NCBI RefSeq assembly: GCF_025717535.1 | Contig: NZ_JAJIRO010000001.1 | Coordinates: forward strand, 310,001 to 374,000 | Source: Paucibacter sp. Y2R2-4 | GTDB taxonomy: Bacteria > Pseudomonadota > Gammaproteobacteria > Burkholderiales > Burkholderiaceae_C | Direction: 5' to 3' | DNA: 64,000 nucleotides | Shown: positions 8,199 through 18,171 of the stretch, piece after piece | Numbering within the stretch: the stretch's first letter is position 1 | How the letters are laid out: each line of letters opens with the position of its first letter | Program-made: the position numbers and the translations under genes | The notes under the pieces: generated by a model | The model's input: only the letters and a program-made list of their open reading frames with translations | Told to the model about the DNA's origin: nothing | Database searches by the model: none

Positions 8199-8654
8199 TT
8201 GAACTACTGGCTGATGAAGTCCGAGCCCAGCGAGTGCTCGATCGACGATCTCGAACTTGCGCCCAATCAAACGGTGCCATGGATTGGGGTACGTAACTAT
8301 CAGGCTCGCAACTTCATGCGCGACCAGATGCGCATCGGCGACGGGGTTCTGTTCTATCACTCATCCTGCCTAGCGCCCGGCATTGCTGGTTTGGCCACAG
8401 TGGCCAGCGAGGCCTACCCCGACGCGACGCAGTTCGACCCGAGCAGCCCCTACTTCGACGCCAAGGCCAGCTTGGAATCGCCGCGCTGGTTGCATGTCGA
8501 CGTGAAGTTTGGAAAAAAGACCCGGCTGCTCAGCTTGGCTGAGCTTCGAGCCGACCCCGCTCTGCAAAGCCTAAGAGTGCTGCAACCCGGCAGCCGGCTC
8601 TCGATCACGCCAGTTACGCCGACCGAATGGCAAATGCTGCTGGACAGGCTCTGA
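8199..8654 (+). CDS. EVE-domain protein
   Basis: 151-residue single EVE (PUA-like) domain protein. The N-terminal NYWLMKSEPSECSIDDL and the pocket block WIGVRNYQARNFMRDQMRIGDGVLFYHSSC are characteristic. EVE domains are read as binders of modified bases in DNA or RNA. The start is placed at TTG 8199 because it gives the usual (M)xYWLMKSEP beginning; ATG 8214 inside that motif is the alternative. No clear ribosome site is seen for either. It lies about 85 bases after 6S RNA. A stand-alone EVE gene in this conserved neighbourhood is probably housekeeping, not part of a defence island. Confidence 0.85.
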   Translation: MNYWLMKSEPSECSIDDLELAPNQTVPWIGVRNYQARNFMRDQMRIGDGVLFYHSSCLAPGIAGLATVASEAYPDATQFDPSSPYFDAKASLESPRWLHVDVKFGKKTRLLSLAELRADPALQSLRVLQPGSRLSITPVTPTEWQMLLDRL

Positions 8655-8717
8655 TGCAGGGCGCCGTCTTGCCGATACATAGCAAACGGCCAAGTCGACT
8701 CGATTGACGCAGTGGCG

Positions 8718-9740
8718 TCAGTTGATAAAGGGGATGGAAGCCAATACGACCTGGTTGCCACCACGCCGCTGCGCTTCTTGCACTGCCGCTTCGCTGGCCG
8801 ACACCAGCTCTTCCTGCTTCGAGGCCGTGTGAGGAAAACTCGACACTCCCATCGAAATCGACAGCCCCATATCGACGCCGTTCAGCACGATGATCTGAGC
8901 CGTACATTGGCGACGCAATTGCTCCATGCGGGCATGCGCTGTCGCCAGGCCCACGCCTGACAAGAGCACGGCAAAGCGCGTTTCGCCAATCCGGCAGGCC
9001 GCATCCATGGCGCGTGTATTGGCGCGCAACATGCGTCCCATGCCTTCCAGCAAGCGCTGATTCGCCTCTTCGCCCATGGCCTGCGCGGCTGCTGGCACCG
9101 GATCTAAAGCAATGATGACCAGCGCGAATTCCCGGTGTTCGCGGGTGGAGAGATCAATCTCGCGCAAGAGCTGATCGTCGAACTGGGCGCGCAAATACAG
9201 ACCCGAGGTGTCGTCCCGCCCCGAGCCTTGCTGCAGCTCACGGCGGATTTGCTCGATGGTTTTCTGCTGTTGCTCGATCTGCTGTAAGGCACGCTGCAGA
9301 TGCGTCTCTCGGTGGCGCTCCTCAGTGCGCTCACGCCAAACTGCCAGGATGTGATCCGTTCCCAAGGGCGCTCGGGTGACCGTGAACTCACGCCGACGCC
9401 CAGCCAATTCAAGCCTATGCTCGCTAACGACCATGCTGCGCTGAGCCATGACCGCCTGTTCGACCCGACGCATGCCGATCACTTCGTCGGCTCGCATCAA
9501 ATCGTTGTCCAAGCTTCCGACCAAACTGCCCTGCCCGAATAAATGCTCAAGACCCGCGCTGCCATAGACATAACGCCCTGAGGCCAGTGACTTGATGGCC
9601 GCGAATGCATCCAAAGGTTCGATCAAACTCAGGACCGCTTCCCCCAAGCCCGAAGCCAATTCAGGCTGGCTGGCCAGCCATTGAGCCAAAGACTTCTGTC
9701 CTGGCACGGCATCGTCAAAAGCTGCGGCTGATATGTCCAT
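8718..9740 (-). CDS. PAS-like sensor with degenerate GGDEF domain
   Basis: 340-residue cytoplasmic protein. Residues 30-140 look like a PAS-type sensory fold (GRYVYGSAGLEHLFGQ, FTVTRAPLGTDHILAVW). A coiled coil (about 140-175) follows, then a GGDEF-like domain (175-340). The signature region reads RIGETRFAVLL, so GGDEF is replaced by GETRF (residues 252-256). The metal-binding and catalytic acidic positions are changed, so diguanylate cyclase activity is unlikely. It may bind c-di-GMP or act by protein contact. The start at 9740 has a GAGGA site 5 bases upstream; an in-frame GTG at 9770 is less likely. It is convergent with the EVE gene. Confidence 0.75.
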   Translation of the reverse strand: MDISAAAFDDAVPGQKSLAQWLASQPELASGLGEAVLSLIEPLDAFAAIKSLASGRYVYGSAGLEHLFGQGSLVGSLDNDLMRADEVIGMRRVEQAVMAQRSMVVSEHRLELAGRRREFTVTRAPLGTDHILAVWRERTEERHRETHLQRALQQIEQQQKTIEQIRRELQQGSGRDDTSGLYLRAQFDDQLLREIDLSTREHREFALVIIALDPVPAAAQAMGEEANQRLLEGMGRMLRANTRAMDAACRIGETRFAVLLSGVGLATAHARMEQLRRQCTAQIIVLNGVDMGLSISMGVSSFPHTASKQEELVSASEAAVQEAQRRGGNQVVLASIPFIN

Positions 9741-10109
9741 GAATCCTCGAATGCTCTTTGCCCCGTCCACTGGTCTTGCTGCATCCAGTGCCGGTTGATC
9801 GACCTATGTGTCGGAAATGTAGTGGGCTTCGGCTTGCCTGATCAAGTGGACTTCATCATGCCCGGAGCTCTTCCCCCTAGCTTGGCAGCAAACCGATACC
9901 AGCAAGGATTGAGTGCGATGGTATCAATGCACAAACACTTGAAGCGCCCAGCTGGCTGAACTATCGCACCAGGAGACTCCGTTGAGTGCGAGAGTTAAGG
10001 GGCTCCAGCACCTCATCTGCGGGACAATGCCCGAACTTGGAGGCGCGCATGCCTGCCCAAGAGGGCTGAACCCAAGCCAGACACAGCTTTACTTAGAAAA
10101 ACAAACCCC
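9741..10109. other. Intergenic region between the GGDEF-like gene and the flavoprotein gene
   Basis: 369 bases between two divergent genes. I see no credible coding frame or RNA gene. The only structure noticed is an inverted repeat GATACCA (9895-9901) / TGGTATC (9919-9925) with a 17-base spacer, which could be an operator but is short enough to be chance. Confidence 0.4.
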
Positions 10110-11327
10110 ATGCACAGTTTTGACTTGGTCGTCGTCGGTGCCGGTGCAGCCGGCCTTTTTTGCGCAGGCATGGCCGGTCAAGGCGGTCAGCGCGTGCTCT
10201 TGATCGACCACGCAGAACGGGTCGCCGAGAAGATTCGCATCTCAGGCGGCGGCCGTTGCAACTTCACCAACCGTGACGTCGGGCCTAACAATTTTTTGTC
10301 CGACAACCCTGCTTTTTGCCGATCGGCTTTGGCGCGTTACAGCAGCCAGGACTTCATCGCACTCGTGCAAAAGCACGGCATCGCTTTCCACGAGAAGCAC
10401 AAAGGTCAGCTGTTCTGCGATGACTCCAGCGAACAGATCATTCGCCTGCTTCTGAATGAGTGCGAGGTCGGCGGGGTTGAGCGTTGGCAGCCCTGCACCG
10501 TGCTCGATGTGCAGCAGCAAAGCGAACAAAAAGAGGGTTTCATCATCGAAACCTCGCGTGGCCAGGTTCTTGCTCGCCGACTGGTGATCGCAAGCGGCGG
10601 ACTCTCCATCCCCAAAATTGGCGCCAGCGATTGGGGCTTGCGGCTGGCTAAGCGTTTCGGCCACAAGATTGTGGAGCCTAGGCCTGCGCTGGTGCCCTTG
10701 ACCTTTGACGCCGAAGCTTGGGCGCCCTTCTCCGCCTTGTCGGGACTCTCGCTGCCGGTCACAGTCAGCACCGGCAAAGGTAAGTCTGGCGGGCGCTTTC
10801 TCGAAGACTTGCTGTTCACCCATCGCGGCTTGAGTGGCCCCGCAATTTTGCAAATCTCCAGCTTTTGGACGGAAGGCCAAGCCTTGCAAATCAACCTGGC
10901 CCCCGACGCTGATTTGCAAGAGCAACTCAAGGCCGCCAAATCCGACTCGCGTCGCCAAGTAGGCAATTTGCTGGCCACGATGCTGCCGCAACGCCTGGCT
11001 CAAGCCTGGCTGGAGCGTCTCGGCTTGCCGAGCAATCGGGCCATGCCTGAATGCAAAGACAAAGACCTGCAAAACCTCGCCAAGCAACTACAGGCTTGGA
11101 GCTTGACGCCCAATGGCAGCGAAGGCTGGCGCAAGGCCGAGGTGATGCGTGGCGGCGTTGACACACGCGAATTGAGCTCACAAAGCCTGGAAAGCAAGCG
11201 CGTGCCCGGCCTGCATTTCATTGGAGAAGTGGTGGATGTGACCGGCTGGCTGGGGGGCTATAACTTCCAGTGGGCGTGGTCCAGCGCGGCAGCTTGCGCA
11301 AGATCTATCTGCGAGACTATGGAATAA
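10110..11327 (+). CDS. YhiN/HI0933-family FAD-dependent oxidoreductase
   Basis: 405-residue flavoprotein of the HI0933/YhiN (BaiN-like) family. The N-terminus is a dinucleotide-binding Rossmann motif, LVVVGAGAAGLFCAGMAGQ, followed by the family block KIRISGGGRCNFTN. Near the C-terminus GLHFIGEVVDVTGWLGGYNFQWAWSSA closes the FAD site. Length is normal for the family (about 390-410). The substrate is not established for most members. The gene is monocistronic here, with the rpsU leader beginning right after it. The family call is strong and the function open. Confidence 0.9.
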   Translation: MHSFDLVVVGAGAAGLFCAGMAGQGGQRVLLIDHAERVAEKIRISGGGRCNFTNRDVGPNNFLSDNPAFCRSALARYSSQDFIALVQKHGIAFHEKHKGQLFCDDSSEQIIRLLLNECEVGGVERWQPCTVLDVQQQSEQKEGFIIETSRGQVLARRLVIASGGLSIPKIGASDWGLRLAKRFGHKIVEPRPALVPLTFDAEAWAPFSALSGLSLPVTVSTGKGKSGGRFLEDLLFTHRGLSGPAILQISSFWTEGQALQINLAPDADLQEQLKAAKSDSRRQVGNLLATMLPQRLAQAWLERLGLPSNRAMPECKDKDLQNLAKQLQAWSLTPNGSEGWRKAEVMRGGVDTRELSSQSLESKRVPGLHFIGEVVDVTGWLGGYNFQWAWSSAAACARSICETME

Positions 11328-11342
11328 GTGTGAAAATCAGGC

Positions 11343-11348
11343 TACAAT
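11343..11348 (+). promoter_or_regulatory. Possible -10 element upstream of rpsU
   Basis: TACAAT lies 16 bases after the flavoprotein stop and about 160 bases before the rpsU start. No strong -35 is visible at the expected spacing. If used, it gives a leader that contains the hairpin at 11392-11423 and the small ORF at 11437-11514. Confidence 0.4.
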
Positions 11349-11391
11349 CGCTGTCTTTGCTGGCAAACCCTGCGCGTCGATTCGCAACATT

Positions 11392-11423
11392 TTTGAAGCG
11401 GAATCCGGAAAAGCCGCTTCAAA
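11392..11423 (+). promoter_or_regulatory. Perfect 10-bp hairpin in the rpsU leader
   Basis: TTTGAAGCGG (11392-11401) pairs perfectly with CCGCTTCAAA (11414-11423) around a 12-base loop. No T-run follows, so it is not an intrinsic terminator. It lies 14 bases before the small leader ORF and 88 bases before rpsU. A role in regulating rpsU (for instance feedback by S21) is possible but unproven. Confidence 0.5.
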
Positions 11424-11436
11424 CACGGGGTTCAAA

Positions 11437-11514
11437 ATGATTCTGCAAGGAGTCGATTTGAACGAAGTGATTGACGAACACCGAGCGCATATTGAAGGAA
11501 ATACTTTTTCATGA
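11437..11514 (+). CDS. 25-codon leader ORF overlapping the rpsU start (ATGA)
   Basis: A short ORF begins [16 protein letters not shown] and ends at the TGA of 11512-11514, which overlaps the rpsU ATG (11511-11513) as ATGA. A GGGG lies 7 bases before its ATG, and GAAGGA near its 3' end serves as the rpsU ribosome site, so both could be translated, with coupling. Composition is plausible for a peptide, being acidic and soluble. It could be a coupling or leader peptide or a chance frame; conservation of the ATGA junction in relatives would decide. It is too short to judge by codon use. Confidence 0.4.
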
Positions 11515-11723
11515 CCACGATTCGCGTCAAAGAGAATGAGCCGTTTGATGTGGCTCTGCGCCGTTTCAAGCGCACTATCGAAAAACTGGGCCTGCTGACC
11601 GATCTGCGCGCCCGCGAGTTTTACGAGAAGCCCACGGCTGAGCGTAAGCGCAAGAAGGCTGCTGCCGTCAAGCGTCACTACAAGCGCGTTCGCAGCATGC
11701 AGCTGCCCAAGAAGCTGTACTGA
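11511..11723 (+). CDS. rpsU: 30S ribosomal protein S21
   Basis: 70-residue S21, a basic small-subunit protein near the anti-Shine-Dalgarno region of 16S rRNA that aids initiation. [25 protein letters not shown] and the Arg/Lys-rich C-terminus ([15 protein letters not shown]) are diagnostic, and length matches the family. The ribosome site GAAGGA precedes the ATG. The start overlaps the stop of a 25-codon leader ORF, and a strong terminator lies about 77 bases downstream, so it is expressed largely on its own. It is not followed by dnaG/rpoD as in E. coli, but by yqeY. Confidence 0.97.
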
Positions 11724-11800
11724 TTTTCGACTTTGCTAGCGCCTTTGGGCGCTGAAACGAAAATCGGCTCAAGCCGAAGCAGCTGAACAAGCTCAAGAAC

Positions 11801-11836
11801 AAGGCCCGCACAGGACGCTGTCGCGGGCCTTTTCTT
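11801..11836 (+). terminator. Intrinsic terminator after rpsU
   Basis: AAGGCCCGC (11801-11809) pairs with GCGGGCCTT (11823-11831), followed by TTCTTT. Strong GC stem with 13-base loop. Confidence 0.85.
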
Positions 11837-11928
11837 TGCGCAGCCCACTTTGCTTGGCACGTCTTTGCCTTCATCTATTTGCCCTCACAATTTCACCCAA
11901 GCCCTTTTACCGAGCTAAAGGATTCGCC

Positions 11929-12375
11929 ATGAGTTTGAAAGACCGCATCACCGAAGACATGAAGGCCGCGATGCGCGCCAAAGAGGCTGACAAGCTGGTC
12001 ACCATTCGAGGTCTGCTGGCCGCCGTGAAGCAAAAAGAAGTGGATGAGCGCATCGTTGTAGACGATGTCGCCTTGGTGGCCATCGTTGACAAGCTGATCA
12101 AGCAACGCAAAGACTCCATCAGCCAATTCACCGCCGGCGGTCGCCCGGACTTGGCCGAAAAAGAAGCGGTCGAGTTGAAAGTGCTGGAAGCTTATTTGCC
12201 CCAGCGCATGAGCGCCGAGGAAGTGCAGACAGCGGTCAATGCCATCGTCAGCGAACTGGGCGCCAAGGGCCCGGCCGATATGGGTCGAGTCATGGCCGCC
12301 GTGAAGGCGCAACTGAGCGGCAAGGCTGAGATGTCTTTGGTCTCGGTCGCAGTCAAGCAAGCCCTCAGCCAGTGA
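11929..12375 (+). CDS. yqeY: GatB/YqeY domain protein
   Basis: 148-residue YqeY family protein, homologous to the C-terminal domain of GatB, which contacts tRNA in the amidotransferase. It starts MSLKDRITEDMKAAMRAKE after an AAAGGA site, and contains IRGLLAAVKQKEVDE and ELKVLEAYLPQRMS typical of the family. Length is standard. YqeY is commonly linked to rpsU in bacteria, as here. Its exact function is unknown; an accessory role in tRNA or translation is assumed. Confidence 0.92.
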   Translation: MSLKDRITEDMKAAMRAKEADKLVTIRGLLAAVKQKEVDERIVVDDVALVAIVDKLIKQRKDSISQFTAGGRPDLAEKEAVELKVLEAYLPQRMSAEEVQTAVNAIVSELGAKGPADMGRVMAAVKAQLSGKAEMSLVSVAVKQALSQ

Positions 12376-12385
12376 GCATCAAGCC

Positions 12386-12727
12386 ATGAGCTTAACTATC
12401 CAAGCCCTGACGCCCGAGGTTTGTGTAGCACCGCAGTTGGAGCCTGCAGCGATGGCCGAGGCGGCAGCTGCAGGTTTTCGCAGCGTGATCAACAATCGCC
12501 CAGACTTTGAGGGCGGGCCCGATCAGCCGACCAGCGCGCAGATCGAAGCCGCGGCCTTGGATGCCGGTCTGGCCTATTGCCACCTGCCGGTCAATGGGGG
12601 CTATCAATCTCCCGAAGAGATCGAGCAATTCAAGCAATTGCTGGCCGAGCTGCCTCGACCTATTCTGGCTTTTTGCCGCTCGGGCGCACGCTCTACGCGA
12701 CTGTTTAACGCGGCAACTGCCGCCTGA
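12386..12727 (+). CDS. TIGR01244-family rhodanese/phosphatase-like protein
   Basis: 113-residue small protein of the TIGR01244 (DUF442, Blh-type sulfurtransferase/phosphatase) family. SVINNRPDFEGGPDQPTSAQ and the active-site loop FCRSGARST with Cys97 are diagnostic; the six-residue CRSGAR loop is of rhodanese type. The start follows yqeY by 10 bases, so the two may be co-transcribed. Some family members are fused to a persulfide dioxygenase-type beta-lactamase fold, hinting at sulfide or persulfide metabolism, but no such partner is near. Confidence 0.8.
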   Translation: MSLTIQALTPEVCVAPQLEPAAMAEAAAAGFRSVINNRPDFEGGPDQPTSAQIEAAALDAGLAYCHLPVNGGYQSPEEIEQFKQLLAELPRPILAFCRSGARSTRLFNAATAA

Positions 12728-12787
12728 ACTCGAGGGCACGGGCAAAGGGCGCCAACAAGCGCCAGCCCCAAGCATCGACTCGGTGCT

Positions 12788-12865
12788 TTCCCTGAATCTC
12801 AGGGAATTTGAGGCTTCATGCAGTTCCGACTGGCTACAGTGCGGCTGGGGTCTTTTTTTGACCCC
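12788..12865. repeat. Two hairpins in the gap before the TRAP genes
   Basis: TTCCCTGA (12788-12795) and TCAGGGAA (12799-12806) form a tight 8-bp stem followed by a short T tract, possibly a weak terminator for the upstream pair. GGGGTC (12847-12852) and GACCCC (12860-12865) flank a loop of seven T. The rest of 12728-12946 shows no gene. Confidence 0.45.
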
Positions 12866-12946
12866 GGCGCGTCAGTTGCCACAAGCCCTGTGATCTTGGG
12901 TTTGTAGCGCTGCCTCGCATGGCCCAATCTTTCAGTCGGACTCCAG

Positions 12947-13551
12947 ATGCAAGCCCTCCTCGCCCTCGCCAGAGGCATTGATGCTCTAACAGCCCGCTTC
13001 GGCGTCATTGCCAAGTGGGCAGTTCTGATCTCATGCCTGGTCAGCGCCGCCAATGCGGTTGTGCGCTACGCCTTTGACTACAGCTCCAACTCCTTCTTGG
13101 AGATCCAGTGGTACATGTTCGCCGTGTGCGTGATGTTTGGCGCTGCGCAGGTGCTGAAGGTCAATGAACATGTGCGAGTCGACCTGTTCTACAGCCGCCT
13201 CTCCGGACACGGCAAGGTCTATGTGGACCTATTCGGCTTGCTGGTGTTTCTGCTGCCGGTGATTGCCTATATGGCCTGGCTCTCCTGGGCCCTCTTCATG
13301 GTCAAACTGACCACAGGAATGCGGCCTGAAGACAGCGTCGCAAGCCTCGGATTCTTGGGTTATGTCTGGAAGCTATTCAGCAGCGGCGAGATGTCCAACA
13401 ACTCGGGCGGTTTGATCCGCTGGCCCGCCATGTTGACCCTGCCTCTGGGCTTTGCCCTGGTCTGGCTGCAAGGGCTGGCTGAGTTGATCAAACGCATCGG
13501 CTGGCTGACCCATAGCTACGAGATGGACACCCACTACGAGAGGCCGCTGCA

Positions 13552-13555
<4 letters not shown>
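12947..13555 (+). CDS. dctQ: TRAP transporter small permease DctQ
   Basis: 202-residue four-helix membrane protein of the DctQ family. Hydrophobic spans lie near residues 20-40, 60-80, 90-115 and 160-185, with VNEHVRVDLFYSRLS in the second half of the conserved core. It forms the small membrane subunit of a TRAP transporter that uses a sodium gradient and a periplasmic binding protein. Its stop overlaps the dctM ATG as ATGA. The nearby binding protein resembles TakP, so 2-oxo acids or related monocarboxylates are the likely substrates. Confidence 0.88.
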
Positions 13556-15150
<1,595 letters not shown>

Positions 15151-15172
15151 GTTATTCAGACTGCCATGAAAC

Positions 15173-15207
15173 AAGGCCGTTTGCCGACACTCGAAAACGG
15201 CCTTTCC
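15173..15207 (+). terminator. Terminator for dctQM
   Basis: AAGGCCGTTT (15173-15182) pairs with AAACGGCCTT (15195-15204), then TC. Located 22 bases after the dctM stop. Confidence 0.7.
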
Positions 15208-15212
15208 CATTG

Positions 15213-15245
15213 AAAAAGCCCTGAGGCCTTTCGGCCCCAGGGCTT
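15213..15245 (-). terminator. Terminator for dctP (minus strand)
   Basis: On the minus strand GAAGCCCTGGGGCC and GGCCTCAGGGCTT form a long stem closed by a GAAA-like loop, followed by TTTTC. It lies 20 bases after the dctP stop. Confidence 0.8.
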
Positions 15246-15264
15246 CATTCTTTGCGGACTGGAG

Positions 15265-16347
15265 TTACAGCTTTTGCGCTTGCATAAAGTCGTCAAAACC
15301 CGCTTCTGCGAAACGGAACCACAGGTTTTGGTCACGCCGGAAGTTTGAATAGTCTTCGTAGACCTTTTTCCAGTTCGGGTTCTTGCTGGACAACTCGCTG
15401 TAAAGCGCCATCGACTCTTTGAAGGCCGAATCCAGCACATCCTTGGGGAACTTGAACAGCTTGGTGCCCGAGCCCACCAACTGCTTCAAAGCCGCCGGAT
15501 TCTTGGCGTCGTACTTGGCTTGCATATCGATATGGGCCACAGCAGAAGCCGCCTCCACAATCGCCTTGTACTCAGGGTTCAAAGCCTCGTAAGCCTTGAT
15601 GTTGATGAAGAAGTCCAGCTCGGGGCCGCCTTCCCACCAGCCTGGGTAATAGTAGTTGGGCGCCACTTTATTGAAACCCAGCTTTTGATCGTCATAGGGG
15701 CCAACCCATTCTGCGGCATCAATCGTGCCCTTCTCCAAGGCCGAGTAAATTTCACCCCCGGGGATGTTCTGCGGCACGCCACCCATGCGCTCCAGCACTT
15801 TGCCGGCAAAGCCACCAATGCGCATCTTCATGCCCTTGATGTCGGCCACCGACTTGATTTCTTTTCGATACCAGCCGCCCATCTGCGCACCGGTATTGCC
15901 GCCCGGGAAACTGATGATGTTGTAGTTGCGATAGAACTCTCGCATCAGTTTCAGACCATTGCCCTCAACCATCCAGGCCGTCATCTGACGGCTGTTCAAG
16001 CCAAAGGGTACGGCGCAACCAAGCGCAAAAGTCTCATCCTTGCCGAAGAAATAGTAAGGCGCCGTGTGAGCCATTTCCACCGTGCCGTTTTGCACCCCGT
16101 CGACCACGCCAAAGGCGGGCATCAACTCGCCGCCCGCGTGCACGGCCACCTGGAACTTGCCGCCCGAAAGCTCATTCACTTTTTTGGCGAACACATCGGC
16201 TGCACCAAAAATCGTGTCCAAGGACTTGGGGAAACTCGAGGCCAAACGCCAACGAACATTGGCCTGGGCATGCACGACAGCGGGTGCCGCACCTGCAGCC
16301 AACACACCGGCCAGACCTGCTTGCCGAACAAAGGAACGACGCTCCAT
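15265..16347 (-). CDS. dctP: TRAP substrate-binding protein, TakP-like, Tat-exported
   Basis: 360-residue periplasmic solute-binding protein. The N-terminus MERRSFVRQAGLAGVLAAGA has a twin-arginine motif (RRSFV) before a hydrophobic segment and an AxA-type cleavage site (VVHAQA), suggesting Tat export. FGAADVFAKKVNELSGGKF, MRIGGFAGKVLERMGGVPQ and DAAEWVGPYDD match the TakP/lactate-binding subgroup of DctP proteins, which bind 2-oxo acids or lactate. AGGAG precedes the ATG, and a TAGAAT -10-like box lies on the minus strand at 16395-16390. The gene faces dctQM instead of joining their operon. Confidence 0.9.
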   Translation of the reverse strand: MERRSFVRQAGLAGVLAAGAAPAVVHAQANVRWRLASSFPKSLDTIFGAADVFAKKVNELSGGKFQVAVHAGGELMPAFGVVDGVQNGTVEMAHTAPYYFFGKDETFALGCAVPFGLNSRQMTAWMVEGNGLKLMREFYRNYNIISFPGGNTGAQMGGWYRKEIKSVADIKGMKMRIGGFAGKVLERMGGVPQNIPGGEIYSALEKGTIDAAEWVGPYDDQKLGFNKVAPNYYYPGWWEGGPELDFFINIKAYEALNPEYKAIVEAASAVAHIDMQAKYDAKNPAALKQLVGSGTKLFKFPKDVLDSAFKESMALYSELSSKNPNWKKVYEDYSNFRRDQNLWFRFAEAGFDDFMQAQKL

Positions 16348-16513
16348 CTTGGGGACTCCTGGTTGATGAACTGCGCGAAATGCGAGCCGATTCTAGGGTG
16401 CCCCAAAACAATGCTCACCGGTGCAAACCCGGTCAAAAAACGCCCTTTCTTGGGGCGGCAATGCAGAGCCAAAAACGCCTGAGTCGAAGCTGACTGTCAG
16501 CTGACAATTCGCA

Positions 16514-17938
16514 TTAGCTGCCCGCTAATTTCATCCGAGAAATCAGCACCGAACCCATGGTCTTGCCACCCATGGTGTAGCGATCGCAACCAATGCCAAT
16601 GATGTTTTGGAACATCTCGCTCAGATTGCCGGCAATGGTCAATTCATGCACCGGGAAAGCGATTTCGCCCTTTTCCACCCAATAGCCACTGACGCCTCGG
16701 GAATAGTCGCCGGTCACGTAATTGACGCCCTGCCCCATCAGCTCGGTCACAAACAATCCGGTGCCCAAGCGGCGCAGCATGGTTTGCAAATCGTCGCCCG
16801 GCGCGGTCAAGCGGGAAGTCATGCGCAGATTGTGTGAACCGCCGGCATGCCCGGTGGTGCGCATGCCCAGTTTGCGCGCGGAATAGGTGCTCAAGAAATA
16901 GCCCTGCAGCACACCACCTTCGACCACATGGCGCGGACGAGTAATCACGCCTTCGTCGTCAAAAGGCGCACTGCCCTTGCCCTTGAGCTCATGCGGATTC
17001 TCATGAATGTCGATATGCGAGGCTAAGACCGGTTTACCCAAGCTATCGAGCAAGAAGCTGGCGCGGCGGTACAAGGCGCCACCACTGGCTGCTTGCACCA
17101 AAGCGCCCAGCAAGCCCGCGGCCACCGTGCTTTCAAACAGCACCGGCACTTCGGCCGTCGGCACGCGGCGCGATTTCAATCGGGCCAATGCGCGTTCAGC
17201 TGCGTAACGGCCAATTGCTTCGGCAGAAGCCAAGTCGTTGGCATCGCGCATCGAGCTGTACCAAGAGTCGCGCTGCATTTGCGCGCCGCGGCCGGCAATC
17301 GGCGCGACCGAAATCGAATGGCGCGAACTGGCATAGCCACCCCGAAAACCACGGCTATTGCCGGTGAAGAAATGCGATTGCTGCGCCGAAACCGCAGCAC
17401 CTTCACTATTGCTGATGCGGCGGTCTACCGCAAAGGCAGCGGCTTCGCAGCGCAGCGCCAATTCCGCTGCCGCCTGCGCATCGATGGCCCACGGGTGGAA
17501 CAGGTCGAGCTCGGGGCGGCTGGACGCGTCCCGCGACAAATCTTCCTCATCCGGCAAACCAGCCACCGGATCTTCGGCAGTGAAGCGCGCGATGTCGAAG
17601 GCCGCGCGCACCGTATCGCGCAGGGCTTGCGGTGAAAAGTCCGAGGTACTGGCATTGCCGCGACGCTGGCCCACATAGACGGAAACCCCCAAGGACTTAT
17701 CGCGGTTGCGCTCGACGTTCTCCAACTCACCCATACGGGTTGAAACGGACAAACCACAGCCTTCGGAGACTTCCGCGCCGGCGTCCGAGGCGCCGAGCTT
17801 TTTGGCCTCGGCCAAGACGTCTTCAATCAATTGCTGGAATTGCTCGCTCCGGTAGGCAAAGCCACTGCCGCTGGAAACTCCCGAACTCGCGGGCTTGTCG
17901 GCGCTTTGACTGAAAGAAGACTTGAGGAGCTTGGACAT
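16514..17938 (-). CDS. pmbA: Metalloprotease-like protein PmbA/TldE
   Basis: 474-residue TldE/PmbA, which with TldD degrades unfolded peptides and matures ribosomally made peptides. YVGQRRGNASTSDFS, IAGRGAQMQRDSWYSSMRD and GYWVEKGEIAFPVHELTIAGNL are family blocks; as usual for TldE the HExxxH zinc motif of TldD is missing. The start at 17938 (MSKLLKSSFSQ) is preferred over one 11 codons upstream. The N-terminal 30 residues are Ser-rich and extend beyond the E. coli form (450). It is divergent from darP; tldD is not in the window. Confidence 0.92.
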   Translation of the reverse strand: MSKLLKSSFSQSADKPASSGVSSGSGFAYRSEQFQQLIEDVLAEAKKLGASDAGAEVSEGCGLSVSTRMGELENVERNRDKSLGVSVYVGQRRGNASTSDFSPQALRDTVRAAFDIARFTAEDPVAGLPDEEDLSRDASSRPELDLFHPWAIDAQAAAELALRCEAAAFAVDRRISNSEGAAVSAQQSHFFTGNSRGFRGGYASSRHSISVAPIAGRGAQMQRDSWYSSMRDANDLASAEAIGRYAAERALARLKSRRVPTAEVPVLFESTVAAGLLGALVQAASGGALYRRASFLLDSLGKPVLASHIDIHENPHELKGKGSAPFDDEGVITRPRHVVEGGVLQGYFLSTYSARKLGMRTTGHAGGSHNLRMTSRLTAPGDDLQTMLRRLGTGLFVTELMGQGVNYVTGDYSRGVSGYWVEKGEIAFPVHELTIAGNLSEMFQNIIGIGCDRYTMGGKTMGSVLISRMKLAGS

Positions 17939-18171
17939 GGATAAAGGTGCCGTAGAAAAGAATGGCCGCACAGCGCGAGCTCAATAAGAGCCTGCTGCAC
18001 TGAGAATCAGAACTGGGGGACAATCATACGAGCCGCCGAGCATCCGCGTGCGCAGCAGCACTTATCAACAGTGCCCGCTTCCCAGACGACTTGAGCCTTT
18101 CAAAAGCTCGGGCGTCCTGGGCGCGCCGCCCGCCCCATCTGCCTATCCGCACGACAAGCAAGACCCGCATC

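Noticed and set aside
8199-8654. EVE-domain gene as part of a defence system
   Set aside because: No restriction, McrBC-like or other defence gene is nearby; the neighbourhood (zapA, 6S RNA) is housekeeping.
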